Part shown: piece after piece, positions 1-8,480 of the stretch
How the letters are laid out: every line of letters starts with the position of its first letter
Numbering within the stretch: position 1 is the stretch's first letter
Notes under the pieces: model-generated
Databases searched by the model: none
What the model saw: the letters and a program-made list of their open reading frames with translations, nothing else
Told to the model about the DNA's origin: nothing
Made by a program: the position numbers and the translations under genes
Assembly (NCBI GenBank): GCA_001414485.1
Contig: LLEY01000342.1
Span: 1 to 20,041 of the forward strand
Origin: Calycina herbarum
Taxonomy: Eukaryota > Ascomycota > Leotiomycetes > Helotiales > Pezizellaceae
Reading direction: 5' to 3'
DNA: 20,041 nucleotides

Positions 1-188
1 TTAAGCGAATCGCTAAGTAAAATCATATAGCGTCTGAAACTTAGAATTCTAAATATATATATAGTAATTGAATCAAAGTTTTAATTTTAAAACTTTTGAT
101 TAATAGTTCGTAGAGATATTAAAATGTCAAAATCGCGATTTTAGGTGTGTTTTCAGTTGGCCGGTTCGCTTGTTTGGCCGGTTCGCTA
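1..188. mobile_element. possible DNA transposon end (AT-rich, with duplicated GC-rich motif)
   Basis: An AT-rich stretch ends in two copies of a GC-rich motif and then a TA-rich sequence. The minus-strand kinase-like frame next door stops being recognisable exactly here, which suggests an insertion at TA. Subterminal direct repeats of this kind occur in fungal Tc1/mariner-type elements. The window starts inside the element, so its other end, any transposase and any target duplication cannot be seen. An AGCGAA string at 4-9 resembles the start of the opposite end only weakly. Confidence 0.3.
157..187. repeat. two direct copies of a 14-bp motif
   Basis: TTGGCCGGTTCGCT occurs at 157-170 and again, identical, at 174-187, separated by TGT (17-bp period). 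It is the only GC-rich piece in the first 200 bases and marks the junction with the neighbouring kinase-like pseudogene. Confidence 0.95.
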
Positions 189-578
189 TATATACACGTT
201 AGACATAGAACCGCGTATATTCGTAAGATAAGCAAGAATATAAGCAATTCTATCTATTAGAAAAGAATCTTCAACAGGCTCTATAACTCTTCCTTGTATA
301 TACTCTATAACAATATAGCCTTGTTATTCTTTAGTGAAAAAACGATAGACAAATGGAATCCGAACGATATTATGATTAATTAGTTCGTAAGCCCGCCTTT
401 GACTTTTCGCCTCCGCTTCCTTAACGCCTATGCCAAACTTTACTACTGCTTTGTCAGATAACCTAACCACGTGGTTATTATAACAAGTTTTACTAAGAGA
501 TATATAGCTTGGATTTAAACAGAAGGCTGCTATCTCATCATCGGTTGCAGTTTCGTGATCAAGGTCAAAAGAAGCCAT
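186..578 (-). pseudogene. kinase-like (aminoglycoside phosphotransferase-type fold) pseudogene, N-terminal part
   Basis: The frame starts at an ATG (576-578) and reads 84 codons to a TAA at 324-326, then continues sensibly in the same frame to a TAG at 186-188. Upstream of the stop are VVRLSDKAVVKFGIGV, a beta-strand with the ATP-contacting lysine, and a helix with VRIPFVYRFF. Downstream is GYIVIEYIQG, the hinge-like strand typical of fungal APH/kinase-like proteins, followed by a helix ending in IRG. The catalytic lobe is missing because the frame runs into the transposon-like sequence at 188. CAA to TAA would explain the internal stop. The family call rests on motif recognition only. The 9-bp minisatellite begins about 20 bp upstream of the start codon. 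Confidence 0.5.
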
Positions 579-599
579 AGTAAGGATTGGGATGAGAAG

Positions 600-949
600 G
601 TAGTGGTGAGGTGGTGAGTTGGTGAAGTGGTGAAATGGTGAAATGGTGAGGTGGTGAGGTGGTGAAGTGGTGAAGTGGTGAGGTGAAGTGGTGAGATAGT
701 GAAATGGTGAAGTGATGAAGTAGTGAAGTGGTGAAGTGGTGAAATGGTGAGGTGGTAAAGTGGTGAGAGGGTGAGAAGGTGAAAAGGTGGGGTGGTGAGG
801 TGAAGTGGTGAAGTGGTGAAGTGGTGAAGTGGTAAAGTGGTGAAGTGGTGAAGTAGTGAAGTGGTGAAGTGGTGAAGTGGTAAAGTGGTGAAGTGGTGAG
901 GTGGTAAGGTGGTGAGGTGGTGAGGTAGTGAAGTGGTGAAGTGGTGAAA
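600..949. repeat. 9-bp minisatellite, unit GTGGTGAAG/GTGGTGAGG
   Basis: About 350 bp are built almost wholly of GTGGTGAAG and GTGGTGAGG units, roughly 39 copies, with a few variants (GTGGTAAAG, ATGGTGAAA, AGTGAAG) and occasional 3-bp deletions. The strands differ sharply, with purines plus T on the plus strand. Indels that are not multiples of the unit make long coding unlikely. The array lies just upstream of the minus-strand kinase-like start, so it occupies that gene's former promoter. There are no spacers, so it is not a CRISPR array. Confidence 0.95.
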
Positions 950-1264
950 TCAGTATACTAGCCTAATTTGTCACCCCTGTCCCGCCGATACTCGGCCTGC
1001 CAGCTGTTTTATTTATATGGTTTTACGCAACGAGGGTGACTAAGCACTTGTATAAACTGTTTATACCTACGATTGCTTCTCTTCTCTATCTTACAACTCC
1101 TTCGTCATCTTCAGAGGGCTGTACGAGTGCTTTTGGAGGTTATTTAATTAATATCTATTCGTATTACTTCTTTAGACACCCCTGTCTTCGCCATGGCTAA
1201 TACGAATACCCCTGCCGCCTTACCTGAGACAATCCAGAATACGCCACAACACTACACCCTACTA
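950..1264. other. unassigned spacer
   Basis: No coding frame, RNA gene or clear repeat is recognised between the minisatellite and the end of the next relic gene. A short plus-strand frame from an ATG at 1193 (MANTNTPAALPETI...) stops after 27 codons and overlaps the minus-strand relic, so it is not called. Confidence 0.6.
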
Positions 1265-1789
1265 CTAAATACGTAAGATAAGGCACGAAAGAAGGGGGTG
1301 TACGATCTTAGGATAAAGCTTATAGTAGAAGAGCATAAGCAACGAATGAATTGTTGATAGAATAGTAACAATGAAATTATAAGGACAGGACTTCTTTGTT
1401 CCTCCTATATTTAACTCTGCTAAGTCTCTAACGTGTAAGTTATCCTTTCGACTAACCCAATTTGTCTAGTAGTAAAACATACTAAGCGCCTATACTTAGT
1501 AATAAAAAGTCTTATTCCTATCCCAGAATCGCTAGTATTTCTCTCTGTTGGTTTCCGACCATCTGTTTACATTTTTGACCTATATATTCTTTGGGCGATC
1601 TACTTCGATAGACTCTCGATTATTCTAGTAAAAATACTTCCTGTCATAGACATAATAATATGTCTGCTCGGTCTGAGACGATCTAGACGATTCCGCCGCT
1701 GAGGTAGTAGTTGGTGATTGGTATATGTAAACTACAGATGATAAGCTGGTAGCTATAGGTGATGCGGTGGAAGGTGGTGTAGCCGCCAT
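1265..1789 (-). pseudogene. unrecognised protein pseudogene, Trp/Tyr-rich
   Basis: The frame opens at an ATG (1787-1789) and can be followed without a shift for 175 codons to a TAG at 1265-1267. The first 54 codons are clean: a Ser/Thr/Ala-rich start, then QTYYYVYDRKYFY. Internal stops are TAG at 1625, 1580, 1532, 1490 and 1466 and TAA at 1496; none is TGA. Several fall where the surrounding residues suggest Trp (as in RPKNI*VKNVNRW), fitting TGG to TAG. The last 66 codons are open. I do not recognise the family. Six internal stops in 175 codons is not far below chance for this composition, so confidence is modest; the coherent residue pattern and the lack of TGA are the main support. Confidence 0.35.
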
Positions 1790-1807
1790 AGTGTTTTAGG
1801 TACTTTG

Positions 1808-2405
1808 TTAAACCGTTGATTTTATAAATCGACCAGTCTCATAGAACTCTCCTTAGACTATTAGTAACTCTCTTTTTTCCCCTGATCTAGAGTACCTGTA
1901 GAGCAGGTTAGGCTACAAACTATTGGCAGAACCAGATAGAAGGTATTGTTGATCCTCGAGTAGTTAGATAATAGTATAACTTGAAGTCAACTTAGCAGCT
2001 GTTGCTTATGGAGTATAGAAGTACTTACACCTAGTAGCAGCAACCAGACCCTCCCCCTGACATCTTATACGAATCGCGTTCTTTGTTCCAAAGAAGAGTA
2101 CAAATCCACCCAACAGAAATATTTGGAACTGGATAGTCCTAGAACTCGATATAAGAATTTGTCTTAACGTATGTATGGATTGAGCAATCGAGTATTCCCT
2201 CTGTGTTCCATGCTTCGGCGTCTTCATCCCAATCTGCTCTCATGTTCAAGCGAAGTGAACCACCCTTTGCTAGAAGCAAGTAAATAGACCAGTGATTGTC
2301 GCTTATTGGGGTGTTTAGACTAAGTGGACCTGTAGTATGAACGACCACTCTGGCCTGAGTGACAATACGCCTATCCTCAAGCAATTTATCGATAGTTGTT
2401 GTTAT
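1808..2405 (-). pseudogene. DUF7770-like fungal protein pseudogene, two exons
   Basis: The minus frame reads RRIVTQARVVVHTTGPLSL, then ISDNHWSIYLLLAKGGSLRL, later SYKMSGGGSGC, and ends VxGEFYETGRF, where x is a stop. This order of motifs is what I know from the fungal DUF7770 family. The likely start is ATA at 2403-2405, where ATG is expected. A GTAAGT donor at 2028 and an AG acceptor at 1980 give a 49-bp intron that keeps the frame. Internal stops are TAG at 2139 and 2031, both in Trp-like positions (IEF*DYP and GCCY*), TAA at 1964, TAG at 1913 and TAA at 1853; the frame ends with TAA at 1808-1810. All fit C-to-T or G-to-A change at CpA/TpG. Function is unknown, and it is clearly non-functional as it stands. 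Confidence 0.6.
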
Positions 2406-2434
2406 GACTAGAGAACCAGAGCAATCTAGCACAT

Positions 2435-3502
2435 GCGTTGTAAAATCCTGTTCCCTTCACACCTTAGGGAGAATAGACGGAGATAAATGAAATGAGTGAA
2501 ATGAAATGAAATACAACAGCGCGTCCAAAAACACTGGGGCATGTTTATTAGCAAAGTTGGAATTTAATCCCTCATCTTGTAATATAGATGTGTAATAAGG
2601 CTGGTATCTAATACCCTCGGGGAAGATTTAACCCATAGAAGATTTAACCGCTAGGGAACTCTATTAGCGAACCAATCCCTATGTAACACGGCTGTGAATT
2701 GGAGGCGCCCCAACTTCTGAGCGTTTATCCTATTTAGTTCTATTCTATTACATTTCATTTCATTTATTCTATTAGTTACATTTCTTTCCTATCTTTTTAT
2801 TATATCAACCTTTTCATTTTCTTTCAGGTGTTTCGCCTACGCATCTGAATCCCCATCCTCCTCGCCTCGAACGCCGCTTCCCTCGACCATACCTACTCCC
2901 GCGATGCGACTGAAATATTCCCCGTAGAGGCCCCACAGGCCCTTTTATCCACGACAACTTTCATCCCTACTTAGACATACATAGGGAGTTTGGGAATTTC
3001 ACAGTTTTGTACCGATATTCTTACGCCCTTCCCTTTCCCCTCCCTCCCGTTCATTGGATTATTGTGCTAGTGGAGCCATTGTGATGTGACTGAGGGCCAA
3101 TAGAATCCAACTCCTGTCAGAGAGACTAGGCAGCTTAGTTCTTCAATGATAAGTATGGCCTAGGCCGGATAATAGGGCCTGACCTATCCCACTGATTGTT
3201 AGGTCTTTAAGAGGCGTTGCAACAGCACCGGCGGATCAGCAGTGTAGCGTATGGATAAGGCGTTTCTCCTAAAATGGAACGTCTCCGTGTAGCAACCTTG
3301 GATTTTTAGTTGTAGCGACTCTGTGGTTCTCCAATAGCCTTACCTACCCCTTTTAGGATATATGAAGACAGAGAGGGCTGGCTAATATATCTAATATTAT
3401 CTAAAGTTATCCAACCTCGCTTTATACACACTAACACATCCATCTAATATGCTCCGACTTCAGTTATCCTCGGTCCGCAGGCTGGAAGCAACCTAGCGTG
3501 AC
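2435..3502. other. about 1.07 kb without an assignable gene
   Basis: No frame on either strand gives a recognisable protein. ATGAAATG-rich sequence at 2487-2515 is mirrored by its complement (ATTTCATTTCATTT) at about 2745-2770, a simple-sequence inverted repeat about 230 bp apart. That may be chance, or the edges of a small element. A GGAGGCGCC string at 2700-2709 is the only GC-rich landmark nearby. Pyrimidine-rich sequence follows to about 2890. Confidence 0.5.
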
Positions 3503-3747
3503 ATGGCTATGCAGGTGGATCCGAATTGCTCAGCGCCACTATACTTCATACATAGCCGAATTAATGCTAGTTTTACGTCAGTGTATCTCAAATGCTTGGT
3601 AATGCTGCTTTTATTCGATTCTCTAGTATTTTGTATGGTCTCTATCTGCCAACATCACTTCAATATAACGATAGCGAATTGCTTGAAAACAGGCACAAAA
3701 GCAGCGTCGAGAGTATTATATGATCGTTGGCTGGAGTGACGTAAATT

Positions 3748-4459
3748 ATGGAACCTTCTGGAGTAGCGCACAGACGACTAATATGTTTTCGGGCCTGTAC
3801 GAAGTATGCAGGCAATGCCAATGTTCTCCCGCTCCGTGCACTATATATAATTCGTGCTTTGTCCTACTCCAACCTGCTCTATTTATATTATTTTACCTCA
3901 GTTTTGCCTTACGAGTTTCCGCAACCCGATTACCAATTATATTTGGACGTTACGATGAAGCCTTTGCTAGAGCTCGCGGAGCAGATAAGCTATGGCATTC
4001 CCAGTCACTATCACGTGGATCTTGAAAACCGTCTAGCTATAGCATGGGGGGGGGGGACGAAGACGTAACCAGGTTAATAGTAAAGTACGGTCTAGAGCTG
4101 AAGTTTTGATGGCGTCTCGAGAAAACCGTGCCCGCATCTTTTACCTAAAAGCTCAGGATCAAAATTGCTTCCTCTTCTTGCCATTTGTTTTGGCATATTC
4201 TCTACGGGCTTGTGTGGACTTGAAATCTACGGAATTCGCAGAATTTCAGAGGTATGGCCGAAATAAGATTCAGGTCGATGCCAGTACTGAGACCAAGAAG
4301 TTGATTGAAGCTATGGCTATTAGGAAAGGTGTCGACAAGAATCTTAATTACTTAAGCTTTATGAGGGCTGTGTTCACTGAAGGTTCATTGAAACCCTTGG
4401 GTGTTCTCGCTAAATTAAGACTAATAGTAACACAGATGGGACGGGACAAGAGGAGTTAG
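3748..4459 (+). pseudogene. possible unrecognised gene split by an 11-G tract
   Basis: One frame opens with an ATG at 3748 and ends at 4068, just after an 11-G run. A second frame, shifted by one base, is already open at the G run, has an ATG at 4109 and continues to a TAG at 4457-4459. The residues before the run (VLPYEFPQPDYQLYLDV..., then KPLLELAEQI) and after it (ACVDLKSTEFAEFQRYGRNK...) both look protein-like. A length change in the G tract, by slippage or sequencing error, would join them. In the third frame the first residues after the run read GDEDVTRLIVKYG, which loosely resembles an ankyrin helix. No family is recognised; low confidence. Confidence 0.25.
4046..4056 (+). repeat. G homopolymer, 11 bases
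   Basis: Eleven consecutive G residues are flanked by GCAT and ACGAAG. It is the longest G run in the window and sits exactly where two protein-like frames change register. Confidence 0.95.
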
Positions 4460-4763
4460 CTTTAGATAATATAGGCAAACGAAGAACGAACCCTCAAGGT
4501 CACTTACAGGTATGAGAAGACGTAATCAATGAGGTCTCATGCGCTGACTGCTAGCTTCTACAAAGAGTAACAAAGAGGGTCGACAAAACTCCACAGCTAT
4601 TTCAACCAGCTGTACAAACATACCTCCTCTAAACGAGACGCAAAGTAGTGCCGTAGCCACCCCCAGAATATCACTAAACAACCCAAACTTTACCCCACTT
4701 CAGCCACACATTGTACTCGAAAAGACTTCACTACAAGGTATCGCGGACATTTTTGACGAATAT

Positions 4764-5228
4764 ATGTGTAGTGTAATTAGAAGAGACACAGTTCAGAGTG
4801 ATAGGATAACTTCCCCGAAGGCTGCTGTAACGATGGACTTTCCTCGTCGTGGACTAGTCGATTGTCTTATAAGTTTAGGTGTCTACCAAAGTAAGGTGGA
4901 ATATCTTGCGATGACTTTGTTTAGAGTACGGGTGGAATCAGTAGGACAGGTTCGGTATGTTAGCTTTAAAGGGGGGGTTAGACTGATACCCAACCCCGAA
5001 ATTACCCTGAAAGGCGTTTTAGATAAAGCTATCATTGATGTATTTGGCTCTGAGATACATAGGGCAATCACCACATGTCGTATACGCGAGAAGGAATTAG
5101 AGCAAGGAAATCGTGTAACGGAATGCGTATCAATGATACTCACTAACAATCCTAGTGATGCGGCTATCATCAACCTATCCCTTGGTTTGAAAGGAGGTGT
5201 TCAAATAAGAAACAAGCTATATACCTAG
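4764..5228 (+). CDS. hypothetical protein, unusually open frame
   Basis: From the first ATG the frame runs 154 codons to a TAG at 5226-5228. It is also open for a further 72 codons upstream (from 4548), so 226 codons have no stop in a region where almost every other frame is interrupted. The upstream part is Ser/Thr/Asn-rich and linker-like. It leads into TSLQGIADIFDEYMCSVIRR and a mixed alpha/beta region containing MDFPRRGLVDCLISLGVY and NPEITLKGVLDKAIIDVFG. A GTATGA donor at 4510, a GCTGAC branch site and a TAG acceptor at 4554 would make a 45-bp intron opening into this frame, so the true start may lie further upstream. I do not recognise the family. It could be a young gene, a late insertion, or chance. 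Confidence 0.4.
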   Translation: MCSVIRRDTVQSDRITSPKAAVTMDFPRRGLVDCLISLGVYQSKVEYLAMTLFRVRVESVGQVRYVSFKGGVRLIPNPEITLKGVLDKAIIDVFGSEIHRAITTCRIREKELEQGNRVTECVSMILTNNPSDAAIINLSLGLKGGVQIRNKLYT

Positions 5229-5259
5229 AATGCAATCTGTACTTCCACCACATACAATG

Positions 5260-6112
5260 CTATGCTTCCTTCACTTTCCCTCCGAAACAGTATAGCTCAA
5301 CGCCCAATGGTACGTTTCCCTGCCCGGTGAGCATGTCGAGCACCCTCTCCTGTTTCTTCCCCTGGCTGTCTTTCTCATAGACAGTAACATTATATCCCTC
5401 CCAGTATATCCACTAACCATTCCCTTCAATCCACTTGACGTCATTCGCCGGGACGGCCGTGAAATCTATCTTCCGATCGAGTTCCTTAGGGTCAAAAGCC
5501 TAGTAATATATTAGATGAGCGATAACCATAGATGAAGTGGCTTACCATCAGGGCGTCTTTGTAGTACTATGTGCGTGGGAATCTTGTCGCGATGCTAAGA
5601 GGTTTCCAAACTCGCCGGCTGGTTCTCCTTTAATCTTTGAAGGATAGAGATGCTGTGCTACTCGTCTTGAACGCTTGCAAACCCGAGCTGGTCAAGCCAG
5701 AGATCGTTCGCGCTTCACAGTGAGTAGACTAGGGATTCTGAGGTACGTTGAGGCTGGCGAATACGTACGTCTGTATATATCAGTGACTGTGCGGATTGCA
5801 TGAAGGCCTGTCCTAGTGTTTACCTTTGCTGCGAATGATATGATTGTGTCCTTTGGGGGACGGGTGGAATAAGGCTGACGGGAATACTAATATGCCACGG
5901 AAAATAGGGTACAACGGCGGCCCCTCAGTGTAGGTAGGACGAGGTCTATTAGCAGAGATGGAAGAGGATGGTCGGGCAGAATAATAGAGGTATACTTATC
6001 GTAAGAAACAACTTTGGATAGTGTCTGATCTCTTACTCGTTGGGAGTTCGATAAGGTTATTCATTTATAGGAAGAAATTGTAGTTGCGCGACATAGTAGG
6101 GTTGGATGCCAT
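5260..6112 (-). pseudogene. unrecognised three-exon gene relic
   Basis: The proposed start is an ATG at 6110-6112 (MASNPTMSRNYNFFL). Exon 1 (6112-5824) includes PTYTEGPPLYPIFRGILVF. An intron at 5823-5771 (GTAAAC donor, CTGATA branch-like site, ACAG acceptor, 53 bp) joins in frame to exon 2, which carries SANDLWLDQLGFASVQDE and RDKIPTHIVLQRRPDG. A second intron-like segment (5545-5500, GTAAGC to CTAG) leads to exon 3 with FDPKELDRKIDFTAVPANDV and ends KVKEA at a TAG (5260-5262). That last junction is one base out of frame, so either an indel occurred or the splice site differs. Internal stops are TAA at 6065 and 5996, TGA at 5715, and TAG at 5658, 5595 and 5413. Exon 3 has one stop in 80 codons and is the most convincing part. 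Function unknown. Confidence 0.5.
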
Positions 6113-6532
6113 GTGATTTTGCTTAGCAGCCCGATAAGACCCCGGTGTGATTAGGCTGAAATGCCCTCGAATACTATCAGGCTGAGAGATGTAATTCACT
6201 ATGGTCGCAAAAAGTTCTAGAACTATTTAGGAGTCTTACATATCTTGTGATAAATCAAATCCTTAGAGCACTCTTATATTTAAAGAGTTTGTATAATTAC
6301 TTTGCGCCTCCTACGACGGTCGCGAAGTTTTCGAGGTTGAAATATCTTAAAAGGACATGCGTTCTGGAATATTCTATACAGAGCATGGTTGAGGGTACTT
6401 ACAGGGTTTAAAATACAAGCTATACTATATACACCCTACTAGCAAATGTATCTCGGCGTTGCCTTGTAATCAATAAAGGAGTGTCCGCTCTAATCGACGA
6501 TTGGTCTCCTAAGCATTATCTTTACATTTTCA
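6113..6532. other. unassigned spacer, former upstream region
   Basis: About 420 bp between the start of the minus-strand three-exon relic and the plus-strand coiled-coil relic, so it would be a shared divergent promoter region if both were once active. No coding frame, terminator or element end is recognised. Confidence 0.5.
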
Positions 6533-6539
6533 GCTTAAT

Positions 6540-6750
6540 AATAACCCCACCACTTCAGAATATCCTCTAGGCAGGACTTAGATTTTGCCCGTCTTAAGCA
6601 ATTGCTTCGAGAGGTAGATGAGCGAGTAGAGCAGGGGCGAAAACGTGCGGAGGAAGAGCAGCAAACCTGACAGGACGCCGAAAAGAGACTAGACCCACGA
6701 CTTTCGAAGTATACATACGTGCCTGCCATACACTCGTCTTATTAATATAG
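6540..6750 (+). pseudogene. coiled-coil N-terminal fragment of a fungal protein, broken
   Basis: The plus strand reads DLDFARLKQLLREVDERVEQ followed by GRKRAEEEQQ, a TGA at 6667-6669, then QDAEKR. The charged heptad-like pattern is a coiled coil. Shifted by two bases after the AAAAGAG at 6681-6687, the frame continues TRPTTFEVYIRACHTLV to a TAG at 6748-6750. A Glu/Arg/Gln-rich coil followed by a TTxxxYxxACH motif is familiar from a group of uncharacterised fungal proteins, some with kinase-like C-terminal parts. Everything after the motif is missing here. The opposite-strand frame over the same bases (6535-6729) is a shadow. Confidence 0.45.
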
Positions 6751-6859
6751 TCGAGATTTTCATCAAAAGAGCAATCAAATACATTTCATATATCTATGAA
6801 AAGAAAGAAAAAGGATACGCTCTTAATTAAAATGATATACACTACCACGTCGCGTCGCC

Positions 6860-7339
6860 TCATCCCAGTTCTTGTTCTACTGCGTTCCATCGTTGAGAGT
6901 AAAAAGCAGCTGCCATAGGATGCCCTTCTTGATTTACGTGCTCGACCCTCTTACGAAACGATTCAATCTTCATACCTTTTGCCTTAACATAATAGAAAGT
7001 CTTTACTTCTTCCTTATCAGGTTTAGTAGGATCGTCCTGCTTAAGACGACAGCCAGGGAAAATCTCAAGGAGCTGGCTCTCCAACTTCTAGAAAGACGTT
7101 TTAAGTATAACAAGTTCGAAGGACTTATCTAGTAATTCGATTATGCTTAGAACTTCGAGTCGCCAATTCTCATCAACTGCCTTAAAGAGCTGGCGACGGT
7201 CATGATCTCCTAGCTTAGACAGCCGCGTAAGGGTGTATAACAACAGGGAGTTCTTTGTTGAGTCTCCACCTTCTTTAGAGCTCTCCTTCGAATATCCACG
7301 TTCCGTGTCGACGTTAGATGAAACGCAACGCTGGGTTAA
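6860..7339 (-). pseudogene. unrecognised helical protein, nearly open frame
   Basis: From just after a TAA (7340-7342) the minus frame is open for 159 codons to a TGA (6860-6862), apart from one TAG at 7088-7090. It reads TKNSLLLYTLTRLSKLGDHD, then FKAVDENWRLEVL, LLDKSFELVILKTSF, the stop, KLESQLLEIFPGCRLKQDD, and ends YSQRWNAVEQELG. CAG to TAG would restore a continuous helical, charged protein. There is no ATG near the 5' end; a CCCAG acceptor-like site at the upstream edge suggests this is a downstream exon whose first exon I cannot place. I do not recognise the family. It is among the best preserved frames in the left half. The opposite-strand frame at 6872-7132 is a shadow. Confidence 0.5.
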
Positions 7340-7485
7340 TTAATTGAATTTCGCTACTAAACCCTAATACTCGATAGATTGACGAATCAGGATTCGAAGA
7401 GTACAAGCGTTTGAGATAGTAAGGAGTATCTGTATTACATTAGACCAGCTCGCATATTACAAAAAGAATAAAATTTCTAAGTTAC

Positions 7486-8280
7486 CTAAGAAAACAAGAC
7501 CAAGTTGCTATTATCTTTGCAGCTCTTTATAAAAAGCCCTAAGGCAATTCCAGATATTAACAAGTATAGGAGAGCATAAGCTACGATGCTCTACTGAAAA
7601 GTTCCTAGCATAAGAATGATGTATCCGATAAGTAGAAGGAGATATGCTACAGCAATTGAAAAGAGCAGAATCGTTATTGTCTCAAGGGACGTGTCGTAAA
7701 GTAACATGCTACACATAAATTTAGCTGAGGATTAGAGAGTATACAGCTGATTAGAATATACCTTCTGGAAAGGAAAAGAAATATAGAATAGGTAAATATC
7801 ATGCCCCCGGTGATAAGCCACCGTCGCAATTGTAGCGATTCTGTATATACATGGAATAATAACTCATACTATTAGTCGTCAGTACAAACTTTGTACTGAT
7901 TCTGCCCAGAGAGTACCTCGTAGAATACCGACAATGTATGATTTAGCAGCAGCAAAAAGAAGTAACCCTTCCGCCACCTATTATCATCTGATTATATCAG
8001 TTTAAGCAATGGAGTTCCGGAACTGGTGTATACCGTCAGTCTGTGTTAAGAAGACCACACACGCGATGGCGATAGAAGCGGCCACGGTTGCAACGCAAAC
8101 CGCCAACTGTGCTTTCTAGAGGTTAATAGGCAACCACCATCTACAAGCCTTGATAACCGCAATAGTAATATTGACTACAACCAACAATGCGAATGTTTTT
8201 GACGAGAAAGAGTCCTCTATTAACGAAAAGGGAGAGATGTGCAAGGCTCGAGAAGGGGTGTAATATATTATATTGAAAGA
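7486..8280 (-). pseudogene. multi-pass membrane protein pseudogene
   Basis: One minus frame can be followed without a shift for about 265 codons to a TAG at 7486-7488 and is rich in hydrophobic spans: TFALLVVVNITIAVI, LAVCVATVAASIAIACVVF, a span with GLLLFAAAKSYIVGIL, VIIPCIYRIATIATVAY, ITILLFSIAVAYLLLLIGYI and AYALLYLLISGIALGLF. That suggests six or more membrane segments. Stops within it include TAG at 8116, TAA at 8002, three adjacent stops near 7981-7989 (possibly a former Trp run) and several later ones, including TGA codons that fit TGG to TGA. No start ATG is evident, and the 5' end merges with LTR-like sequence. The family is not recognised. Composition and single-frame continuity are the evidence. 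Confidence 0.4.
7879..7899. repeat. short perfect inverted repeat
   Basis: TCAGTACAAA and TTTGTACTGA form a 10-bp perfect inverted repeat around a single central C. It lies inside the membrane-protein relic. With almost no loop it is a cruciform candidate rather than a transcription terminator; chance is possible. Confidence 0.8.
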
Positions 8281-8480
8281 GGTAGTAAGCGAATGATGGT
8301 GCGAACTGTCTGCCTTACCGTTTATATAGAAGTCCCTGCAAGTTAATATAGAAGTCCCTATACTAATCTATTAACACGGATCTACGCTACCAACAATAAG
8401 TATTGTTGAAGTGATCTAACATGCTCCAACATGCTCTAATATACTCCAACATGCTCTAATATAATTCAAAGTGATCTAAC
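8240..8480 (-). mobile_element. LTR-like sequence with decamer repeats (tentative)
   Basis: Read on the minus strand, a run beginning GTTAGATCAC is followed by repeated decamers, a second GTTAGATCAC, two copies of AGGGACTTCTATAT, a TATATAAA box near 8324, and U5-like sequence rich in CAATATAATATATTACA. This order resembles a short Copia-type LTR. I could not fix both ends, found no 5-bp target duplication, and see no primer-binding site or retrotransposon protein next to it, so it may instead be a solo LTR or an ordinary promoter. Confidence 0.3.
8411..8480. repeat. seven related 10-bp units in tandem
   Basis: The plus strand reads as seven decamers: GTGATCTAAC, ATGCTCCAAC, ATGCTCTAAT, ATACTCCAAC, ATGCTCTAAT, ATAATTCAAA, GTGATCTAAC. 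The first and last are identical, and units 2-5 form two copies of a 20-bp repeat. A one-turn period is compatible with a protein-binding array, or with an LTR start that has duplicated. Confidence 0.85.

Noticed and set aside
600..949. CRISPR-like array
   Set aside because: Short 9-bp units in direct contact with no spacers: a minisatellite in a eukaryotic context.
1193..1273. short plus frame MANTNTPAALPETI as a transposase start
   Set aside because: It stops after 27 codons and overlaps the longer minus-strand relic; no helix-turn-helix or DDE motif follows.
3503..3739. 78-codon plus frame
   Set aside because: Its residues look random and hydrophobic, with no start context, domain or continuation into the next frame.
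4883..5173. 96-codon minus-strand frame
   Set aside because: Antisense shadow of the more protein-like plus frame at 4548-5228.
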